In this document: in pieces, positions 1 to 5,597 of the stretch | How the letters are laid out: each line of letters opens with the position of its first letter | Position numbering within the stretch: the first letter of the stretch is position 1 | Origin: CAYSHJ01 sp964589725 | Lineage (GTDB): Bacteria > Planctomycetota > Planctomycetia > Planctomycetales > Planctomycetaceae | Length of the DNA: 6,411 nucleotides | Direction of reading: 5' to 3' | NCBI GenBank assembly: GCA_964589725.1 | Contig: CAZPUJ010000549.1 | Coordinates: 1 to 6,411 of the forward strand | Notes under the pieces: model-generated | What the model saw: the letters and a program-made list of their open reading frames with translations, nothing else | Database searches by the model: none | What the model was told of the DNA's origin: nothing | Translations under genes and position numbers: made by a program

Positions 1-274
1 GCCGGGGATGGTAGAAGAAGCTAATGCCAGTGGCGGACATGCCTTTTCCCACCGCCGTGATGAGTCCTCGCTTGCGATAAGCGGGGGTGTTGATCAGCCC
101 CGCTCTCCGGATGAACTCGAATTCATTCAATAAACGCTGGAAATTTTCGAGCGTAATTCCCACCGCCATCTTCAGCATGGCGGGAGCCTCGCCCTCCTGT
201 GAAATGATGCCATTCAGGAATTTGAAAACAGTCTCTAAGCCGCAGCGTTCACGTTCACTTCTGAACTTCCGCAA
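1..274 (-). CDS. Unrecognised open frame, 3' part cut by the window edge
   Basis: A minus-strand frame is open from just after a TGA near 284 to the left edge, about 90 codons without a stop. It contains segments such as VFKFLNGIISQEGEAPAM, GITLENFQRLLNEFEFIRR and GKGMSATGISFFYHP, which read like an ordinary soluble alpha/beta protein. The start is uncertain. TTG at 272-274 would overlap the end of the kinase gene by about 20 bases. ATG at 176-178 has a GAGG-like ribosome site about 8 bases upstream but would discard well-formed coding sequence. The gene could equally be a fragment whose 5' end was lost. It follows the kinase gene on the same strand with no gap, so co-transcription is plausible. 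I do not recognise the family and assign no function. A 7-bp hairpin, AGCGGGG/CCCCGCT (80-104), lies inside the frame. Confidence 0.45.
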   Translation of the reverse strand, partial: MRKFRSERERCGLETVFKFLNGIISQEGEAPAMLKMAVGITLENFQRLLNEFEFIRRAGLINTPAYRKRGLITAVGKGMSATGISFFYHPR

Positions 275-1504
275 CGATACCGGCGATGTTCAGCTTGAGG
301 CCGTCTTCGAGCGACGTGGCCTTTTGAGGCGGAACCTCTTTCGCTGTTCCGTCTGGACTCGTCGCGACCCACGGCGTGGAACTCAGATTGCGAAGCCCCC
401 AGATAGACGGGTTGGTCGGGTTCTGAGCGACCTCTCCGATGATCGTTTCGGCCACATCGTCGGGCGCGAAGGGATCGACGTGACGCTGGCGCAGTTTGGC
501 CGTTCGCGACAACAGCAGAGTGTGCGTCCGGCCGTGACGTGACATCACGAGCTTCGGCGGGAGGCCGATCGGTTGTTGACAGTGCCAACATTCCAGCGAC
601 GGCCGAGTGGAGTCCCAGAGATTCACGGCCTGACATCCGCCACAGTTCAGCACGCCGTCCTTCAATTGGCGGAAGAGCGTTTGCCACTCCCCTTCGGTGA
701 CTCGGCTGGCGGGTTCAGTCAGGCCGGTCGTGAAGGCTTTGGTGAACAACGCCTGCAACGAGGGCGGACAGAGTTGCCAGCGGCGCGCGGCGGTGGTGTA
801 GTCGGGATCGTTGGGCAATGGGTTGCGTCGGTCTTGCGGGTCGAAGACGAAGACGGGCGTTTCGCCGTAGACTTTGCGTTTGGCGGGCAAGTCCCAGCAG
901 CGGCAGCGATATTCCATTTCGCCGTGCAGCGGGTGATGCCAGACCCACAACTGAAACAGCAGCACCGCCAGCGAATGCAGATCGGTTTCCGTCGAGGGGG
1001 TCGCGAAGTGTAGCCCGCTCTCGCCGAGAGCGGGGCTTGCATCTTCGCGGATGAGTTCGGGAGCCATGTACTCCATCGTACCCCAGACTTGGCAGGTGGA
1101 GTGGCGATTGACGCCATTTGAAAAGAAATCTCGCACAGTTCCGCCAATCCGGGAGCCGGCTTGCGATGGGACCAGACGTCTCCCAGTTCGGCGAAGCGTT
1201 GCGTGTCGATGACCGACATCAGATACCCGAACTGCCGCGACTGCGGAGCGGTCACGACGTCCAATGGCCAAACAAAGCGTTTGCCGGCCAGCCCTGTCGG
1301 CGGCCCGTCTTTCACGAGTTGTTGAATCGCTTGTCGCTGAGCGTCGGTCGATTGCTCGGCGTTGTACCACTTCACCACCAAGTCCCCGCCGGGACCGCGC
1401 GCCAGATACGCCACTCCCTGGCCCCCTTCGCCGAGCTTCTTCTGGATCGTGAGTTGCCAGCCCAGAGTCTCCGCCGTGACTTGGGAACCGATGAGAAGTG
1501 ACAT
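255..1504 (-). pseudogene. Ser/Thr protein kinase with C-terminal zinc ribbon; catalytic core deleted and frame shifted
   Basis: Starting at ATG 1504 (GGAGA ribosome site 11 bases upstream), the first frame encodes a kinase N-lobe: Gly-rich loop GEGGQG at residues 25-30, VVK lysine at 45, hinge-like GYLMSVID at 93-100. It stays recognisable to FQMA at about residue 131 (near 1112). From 1115 a different frame carries the rest of the same protein: GVNRHSTCQVWGTMEYMAPE (activation segment and APE motif), DLHSLAVLLFQLW (subdomain IX), then a zinc ribbon with CGGC at 633-644 and CWHC at 579-590, and a conserved-looking tail ending at TGA 255. The catalytic loop (HRD-type) and DFG-type segment are absent at the join. 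A deletion of roughly 40 codons, not a multiple of three, explains this. The intact protein would be about 460 residues and resembles kinases of TerY-P type triads. A 9-bp palindrome is embedded at 1014-1034. I infer no kinase activity. Confidence 0.85.
1014..1034. repeat. 9-bp perfect palindrome inside the kinase remnant
   Basis: CCCGCTCTC-GCC-GAGAGCGGG lies in frame within the C-lobe part of the kinase and encodes part of a stretch (SPALGESGLHFATPS) between the APE motif and DLHSLAV that is longer than usual there. It resembles an inserted REP-like palindrome. The 12-mer GAGAGCGGGGCT at its right side recurs inverted at 96-107. Confidence 0.6.
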
Positions 1505-1520
1505 GGTGGCGATTGTCTCC
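1158..1520. repeat. Direct repeat copy 1 (kinase 5' end and leader)
   Basis: This 363-base segment aligns without gaps to 2554-2916 with about 20 mismatches by hand count (roughly 94% identity). It covers the kinase leader with the ribosome site and the first ~115 codons. The two copies are in the same orientation, offset by 1396 bases. Confidence 0.9.
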
Positions 1521-1689
1521 CAAGTCAGGGGAAGATCATGTGACGTTTGCGTCCCGTTTCTCGTTCACGCGACTCCTCCACGATCTTCATCATCGCGAAA
1601 GAGAAAAACAATCTGTTGCCCTCTGCGTGACCGTTCGGTCAGAATGCGAGCAACATCGTCGAGACCAGCAAAGCGGGGGGCTTGTGAGC
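1521..1689. other. Divergent intergenic region
   Basis: This short spacer separates the minus-strand kinase leader from the plus-strand Rpn-like gene, so it should hold promoters for both. I see no convincing -35/-10 pair, no strong palindrome and no RNA gene. The plus-strand frame is open through most of it, but the predicted residues look random and I do not treat it as coding. A G-rich stretch at 1675-1680 could serve as ribosome site for the ATG at 1690. Confidence 0.4.
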
Positions 1690-2532
1690 ATGGCACGTCG
1701 TGGCAGACCGTCGTCCGCCGATGTGACCGACTGGCACCGGTTGTTCGGGATCGTCTTGACCGAATTGTTTGAAGGGTCGGACTAGGAAGTCATTCACGAA
1801 CAGGACTTGTCGATCAAGCAACAACTGCTCGACATCGTCATCGTCCGTCGCCGTCGAGGCCATACGACACCGATTCTTCCCGACGGTTTTGGCCCGCTCG
1901 CCGATCACAATTTGGTCACGTACAAATCACTGCACGAGCCACTCGACGGCTGGGCGTTGAAGGAATTGGTCGGCCACTCGGTCAACTATCGCAAGCAAAC
2001 CAGCCCGTCGCTGGACCAATTGCTGCCCGAGGAATCTTTCCGAATGTTCGCCATCGCCACGCGATTTCCAGAGAAGCTCGCCGGCAAGATTCCTCTGCAA
2101 CCTCAAGGACCGGGCGTGTACGATGTCGCGTGGGGAACGGATACAATTCGCCTGCTCGTGTTGAATCAGATTCCCGCAGCGGATCGAAACACAATCCTGA
2201 ATCTGTTCAGCGCGGAGGCGAAGCGAATTGTTGCGGGAGTCAACCGATTCCGTAGCGACCCCCATGTGTTGAGTTCCGTCGTTGAAGAATTATTGAAAAA
2301 GTATCACGGAGACCCTGACATGCCTCAAACCTTAGCCGAGATGCTCAGCGACTCGCGAGCGCGCGTGCTTGCGGATATTCCCCCGTCTGAAATCGCGGAG
2401 AAGCTCCCTCTGGAAAAGCTGCGGGAAACGCAAGCCTTAATCGCGCAACGGCTCGCCAAGTTGGAGAAAAAGAAACCGACGTCGTCACGTGCGAGCAAAG
2501 GCCGGCGCAAGACCGCAACCGCGCGTGACTGA
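1690..2532 (+). pseudogene. Rpn/PD-(D/E)XK nuclease-like hypothetical protein, interrupted by an in-frame TAG
   Basis: From ATG 1690 the frame reads DWHRLFGIVLTELFEGSD, then TAG at 1783-1785 (codon 32), then continues in the same frame with EVIHEQDLSIKQQLLDIVIV to the stop at 2530-2532. Both sides of the TAG read as one continuous domain, so this is most simply one gene of 280 sense positions with a nonsense mutation. Downstream, LPDGFGPLADHNLVTYKS and ALKELVGHSVNYRK are typical of a widespread family that I associate, without proof, with Rpn-like or PD-(D/E)XK proteins: an acidic residue in LLDIVIV and a lysine in TYKS would be the active-site candidates. The C-terminus is helical, then Lys/Arg-rich (KKKPTSSRASKGRRK). 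TTG 1807 or a later codon could restart translation and give a shortened product of about 241 residues. It is the only plus-strand gene, set between two kinase copies, which suggests it arrived separately. Confidence 0.65.
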
Positions 2533-2553
2533 AACGCCGTCCCGACGCGGGCA

Positions 2554-2900
2554 GGCTTGCAATGGGACCAGACGTCACCCAACTCCGCGAAGCGTTGCGT
2601 GTCGATGACCGACATCAGATACCCGAACTGCCGCGACTGCGGAGCGGTCACGACGTCCAATGGCCAAACAAACCGTTTGCCGGCCAGCCCTGTCGGCGGC
2701 CCGTCTTTCACGAGTTGGCGAATCGCTTGTCGCTGAGCGTCGGTCGCTTGTTCGGCGTTGTACCACTTCACCACCAAGTCCCCGCCGGGACCGCTCGTCA
2801 GATACGCCACTCCCTGGCCCCCTTCGCCGAGCTTTTTCTGGATCGTGAGTTGCCAGCCCAGAGTCTCCGCCGTGACTCGGTGACCAATGAGTAGTGACAT
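2554..2900 (-). pseudogene. Truncated 5' fragment of a second Ser/Thr kinase copy
   Basis: From ATG 2900 the product begins MSLLIGHRVTAETLGW and carries the same Gly-rich loop (GEGGQG), VVK lysine and GYLMSVID hinge as the longer kinase gene at 255-1504. Homology ends after about 115 residues, at KPA near 2552. Beyond that the frame runs antisense through the neighbouring Rpn-like gene to a stop at 2325, giving a potential 191-residue hybrid with no kinase C-lobe. No catalytic loop, APE motif or zinc ribbon follows. The leader keeps an AGGAGA ribosome site 11 bases before the ATG. It lies 59 bases downstream of the SUMF1-domain gene on the same strand, the position expected for the last gene of that operon. 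I infer a dead remnant. Confidence 0.85.
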
Positions 2901-2916
2901 GGTGGGAATTGTCTCC
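2554..2916. repeat. Direct repeat copy 2 (kinase 5' end and leader)
   Basis: This is the partner of 1158-1520: same length, no gaps, about 20 substitutions. Similarity stops abruptly on the left about 20 bases after the Rpn-like gene's stop codon and on the right just upstream of the ribosome site. The conserved leader motif is GGAGACAAT followed by CCACC before the ATG. Confidence 0.9.
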
Positions 2917-2959
2917 TGGTGACGGTGTTCGAGTTCCGGAGTCAGCGACTATGCCGCGA

Positions 2960-4861
2960 TTACGTCGTGTGAGCCAATAACTTACACAACACTCGGAAAC
3001 CTACGTCGTAGCGCCGGTCGTTCGGGGATTCCTTGTCGCGATAGGCACAGCACGAGTAGGAACTGGAGTTGCTCCAGGAGCCGCCACGCAAAACACGGTA
3101 CTCGCAATTCTGTTTTGGTCCCTGCGGATCGTCCGGTGGCGACGTCTGGTAATAGGCTTCTTGATACCAATCCTCGCACCATTCCCAGACGTTGCCATGC
3201 ACGTCGTGAAGCCCAAAAGCATTGGGTTTCTTTTTGCCGACAGGATGCGTCGCGCTGCCTGAGTTCGTGCCATACCACCCGTAGTCGGTGAGAAAAGTCT
3301 CGTCGCTGCCAAAGCTGAAGCGATACCGGCAGCCCCCGGCGCGGCAGAAGTATTCCCATTCCGCTTCCGTCGGCAACCGGAACCCGCTCCCGTCGAGACG
3401 CTGAACGTCACTCGATCGGATGCCGTAACAGCGTTGACGTCCGACTCTTTGACTTAACTTGTTGCAGAAGTCGATTGCGTCGAACCAACTGACCTGGTCC
3501 ACCGGCCGGCGGTTATTGCCCTTGAAATTACTCGGATTCCGTCCCATGACCACTTGGTACTGCGCCTGCGTGACGGGAGTCATCCCAACCCACATTGGCT
3601 GAGTAATTCGCACGCGATGAATGGGTTGCTCGTCTTTCGAGTCCGTCGATCCCATGTCAAACTCGCCGGCCGGAATCAACACGAACTTCTGGCTGAGTAG
3701 ACCCTCAAATTCCTCCGATTGACCAAGTTCGATCGCCCACTCCCTGCGTGCCGCAAACACTTGTTTGTCGGTGTACGGCGCGACCAGCGGCTCTGCTGCT
3801 GGTGGAATCGGAAGCGCGTCGAGTAGTTCACACAAATCGTCGCGGTGCGGTTGCAAACCGAGCAACTCCCTCACGAGCGGGCGCAACTCGTGCAAACGAT
3901 GGGTGTCCACCGCCGTGGTGATCCGTTGATCCAGTTCGGCAACACGATCCCGTTTGGCGGCATATTCCTGCAACAAGCTGAAATCACGAAACTGTTGCGG
4001 GATGGATTCCAGCATTTGCACGGCGGCAACGAAGTCGTATTCCTCGTTCGCCTGCTTGCGGGCGATTGCATGTGTCGTCGCGGCGAGTTGCTGCGCTTCG
4101 TTGACCTTGGCAACGAGTTTGCTCCGCGCCTGTTGGACGTCCGCCCGATTCGGCTGGAGTCGCAAAAGTTCATCGGCCAGCGGTACGGCCGCCAAATACT
4201 GCTTCGCCTGCGCGTAATGAGTGATCTGCTCCCTGATCGCAACGACGCGATCCCGATTGGCGACGCAGTCGGAGTAGAACCCACGGTCGCGAAGTGGTTC
4301 CGGGATCGTTTCGAGGACGGTGACAGCGCCGGCGTAATCGTATTTCTGGCTGATCAGTTGTCGCGCCTGCGCGTGTTTGGCGGCAGTGTCGGCTTGGGCG
4401 TTCCGAACTTTGGCCGCCAGATTGCCACTCCGAACGGGAGACGGTGTCGGGTGCGTCGGCACCGTGATCGGAGCAGACGAATCGGTGTCCGGCTCGTCGG
4501 AGAGCAGTGTGATTGTTGGCTGTCCAAAGTCGGGCACTGGTACCATTGAGCCACCGACGTGCAGCGCAACAGCCCACGCTTGAATCGCCCACAGCGCGGA
4601 ATCAGAAGCGATGGCCAAATTCTCGACGAGTCGCTGCTGTGCTCGTCCCACAACGACCTCAACCTGTTCGCTCGGCCTCAAGGCGAGCAGTTCCTCGACG
4701 ACCCGTTCCTGAACCGCATCCACCAACACGCGCCGCGCACCCCGATGCTGTCCGGCGCAGGCGTCGTTGAGCATTCCCTCCAGACGCTTCGGCTCATGCA
4801 CCAACTCGCGCCCGTGTCGCTCAATCAGGTCGCACAGGATTTGTTTGAGTTCATCAGGCAT
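2960..4861 (-). CDS. SUMF1 (formylglycine-generating-enzyme-fold) protein with N-terminal helical domain and two internal repeats
   Basis: The chosen start, ATG 4861 (MPDELKQIL), gives 633 residues. An upstream ATG at 4912 would add 17 residues of non-domain-like sequence. Residues 1-100 form a helical domain (LIERHGREL, EPKRLEGMLND, ending WAIQAWAVAL) that I recall from many planctomycete multidomain proteins. A Pro/Thr-rich linker (about 105-150) follows. Two homologous helical repeats come next, at about 160-250 (KYDYAGAVTVLETIP) and 263-350 (EYDFVAAVQMLESIP), each ending in LLRLQP or LLGLQP plus an R/D pair. Residues 390-630 are a full SUMF1 domain: FVLIPAGEFDMGS, PVDQVSWFDA, FRLPTEAEWEY, GNVWEWCEDWY, RVLRGGSW and VGFRVL. 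The catalytic cysteine pair of true formylglycine-generating enzymes is not in its expected place after GGSW, so I infer a binding or effector role. There is no signal peptide or membrane segment. The context is a PP2C/kinase cassette. Confidence 0.9.
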   Translation of the reverse strand: MPDELKQILCDLIERHGRELVHEPKRLEGMLNDACAGQHRGARRVLVDAVQERVVEELLALRPSEQVEVVVGRAQQRLVENLAIASDSALWAIQAWAVALHVGGSMVPVPDFGQPTITLLSDEPDTDSSAPITVPTHPTPSPVRSGNLAAKVRNAQADTAAKHAQARQLISQKYDYAGAVTVLETIPEPLRDRGFYSDCVANRDRVVAIREQITHYAQAKQYLAAVPLADELLRLQPNRADVQQARSKLVAKVNEAQQLAATTHAIARKQANEEYDFVAAVQMLESIPQQFRDFSLLQEYAAKRDRVAELDQRITTAVDTHRLHELRPLVRELLGLQPHRDDLCELLDALPIPPAAEPLVAPYTDKQVFAARREWAIELGQSEEFEGLLSQKFVLIPAGEFDMGSTDSKDEQPIHRVRITQPMWVGMTPVTQAQYQVVMGRNPSNFKGNNRRPVDQVSWFDAIDFCNKLSQRVGRQRCYGIRSSDVQRLDGSGFRLPTEAEWEYFCRAGGCRYRFSFGSDETFLTDYGWYGTNSGSATHPVGKKKPNAFGLHDVHGNVWEWCEDWYQEAYYQTSPPDDPQGPKQNCEYRVLRGGSWSNSSSYSCCAYRDKESPNDRRYDVGFRVLCKLLAHTT

Positions 4862-4907
4862 GGTGATTCCGTGAAAGTGTCGCGTGTCTCGGACCCCAAC
4901 GGGGTTA

Positions 4908-5001
4908 AACAAATCAGCCCAGGGCAGAGCGAAGCGGCGTCAGCCGCGAAGCGCCGCCCTGGGTCACGGGAACATCAAATCAACAAAGCCCTGAAAGGGC
5001 G
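4908..5001. repeat. Left two-hairpin REP-like module
   Basis: It begins with the 18-base inverted repeat (AACAAATCAGCCCAGGGC, 4908-4925), then a hairpin with arms CCCAGGGC (4918-4925) and GCCCTGGG (4956-4963). The 30-base loop contains its own GCGGC/GCCGC stem (4934-4947). After a 22-base linker comes AGCCCTGAAAGGGCG (4987-5001). The order is the inverse of the right module. Confidence 0.8.
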
Positions 5002-5014
5002 AAACAAAAGGCAT

Positions 5015-5467
5015 TCAATCCCAGACATACCGTTCGTCGAACGCGATTTCATGTCGTTGGAATAAGGCTCGCAATTCTTCCTGGAAGGTCATCTTTCGGT
5101 GATGCTCTTCTTGATTGGCGATGTAGCGTTTGACCTCTTCCACATTCGACTGGCTCACGGAGAATGCCGCGTAACCGCTCTGCCAATAGAAATCTTTCAG
5201 TCGAGGGTCTTGCTTCTTGATCCATTTTGAACTTCCCTTTTTCACTTCTTCGACGACCTTTTTCAAAGTGTGATTCTTGGACAGCGAGAACAGCGCATGC
5301 ACATGGTCCTCGACTCCACCGATGAGCAGAGCGGGACTGTCCCAGGCCTCGAAGATACCGGACTGGTAGGCGAAGAGTTTGTCTCGAATGTCTTTGTTGA
5401 TCCACCGTTGACGGTGTTTCGTGCTGTAGACGAGATGGAGCAAGTTCTTGAACAGGGATTGCGACAT
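5015..5467 (-). CDS. IS200/IS605-family (RAYT-like, Y1) transposase
   Basis: The protein has 150 residues starting at ATG 5467 (MSQSLFKNLLHLVYSTKHR), the usual N-terminus of small IS200-type transposases. An upstream frame extension to 5569 would read through the flanking palindromes and is rejected. The HUH metal-binding motif is visible as HVH at residues 55-57, within GGVEDHVHALF. The likely catalytic tyrosine is Tyr115 in EVKRYIANQEEHH. The conserved WQSGYAAFSVS motif is at 95-105. Length and motifs look intact. Proteins of this family nick and rejoin single-stranded DNA at palindromes through a phosphotyrosine link. The matching hairpins on both sides support a RAYT or IS200-like role. 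No accessory TnpB gene is present. The gene is oriented like its neighbours and may be transcribed by read-through from the PP2C gene. Confidence 0.93.
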   Translation of the reverse strand: MSQSLFKNLLHLVYSTKHRQRWINKDIRDKLFAYQSGIFEAWDSPALLIGGVEDHVHALFSLSKNHTLKKVVEEVKKGSSKWIKKQDPRLKDFYWQSGYAAFSVSQSNVEEVKRYIANQEEHHRKMTFQEELRALFQRHEIAFDERYVWD

Positions 5468-5485
5468 GTTGCCGATCCGGTGTTG

Positions 5486-5552
5486 CGCCCTTTCAGGGCT
5501 GAGAAATTCTTCGATGACCGTTACCCAGGGCGTTGCCCTGGGCTGATTTGTT
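5486..5552. repeat. Right two-hairpin REP-like module
   Basis: Read left to right: CGCCCTTTCAGGGCT (5486-5500), a 22-base linker, a tight hairpin CCCAGGGC-GTT-GCCCTGGG (5524-5542), then the 18-base repeat arm ending TGATTTGTT at 5552. The 15-base palindrome is the exact reverse complement of 4987-5001, and the spacing to the second hairpin is identical on both sides. The loop here is 3 bases, against 30 in the left module. Confidence 0.8.
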
Positions 5553-5597
5553 GCGCCCCTTCGGGGCAAAGAGTGGCGTCACACCCAAGGCAAAGAT

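Larger units (their letters stand above)
4893..5567. mobile_element. IS200/RAYT-like element with mirrored hairpin modules
   Basis: The transposase gene at 5015-5467 is bracketed by matching structures in inverted order. On the left: a small hairpin at 4893-4905, a hairpin at 4918-4963, and GCCCTGAAAGGGC at 4988-5000. On the right: GCCCTTTCAGGGC at 5487-5499, a hairpin at 5524-5542, and a small hairpin at 5555-5567. An 18-base perfect inverted repeat (4908-4925 against 5535-5552) links the outer parts. Exact ends are inferred; no target-site duplication is evident, as expected for single-strand IS200-type transposition. The element lies between the PP2C stop and the SUMF1-domain gene. Confidence 0.6.

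Noticed and set aside
719..1110. Continuation of the first kinase frame after the deletion join
   Set aside because: The residues there are low-complexity and family motifs are in the other frame, so this is a shadow read after the frameshift.
2960..3690. True formylglycine-generating enzyme (sulfatase activation)
   Set aside because: The catalytic cysteine pair is not where expected after GGSW and no sulfatase gene is nearby.
3845..4549. Plus-strand open frame of 234 codons
   Set aside because: It is antisense to the well-supported SUMF1-domain gene and shows no recognisable motif.
4862..4912. Upstream ATG for the SUMF1 gene
   Set aside because: The extra 17 residues do not look like part of the helical domain, which begins at MPDELK.
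4893..5000. Rho-independent terminators at the hairpins
   Set aside because: The stems lack a following T-run and occur as matched pairs around the transposase, which fits element ends better.
5468..5569. N-terminal extension of the transposase
   Set aside because: It would translate the flanking palindromes; the family normally begins at the MSQSLFKN position.
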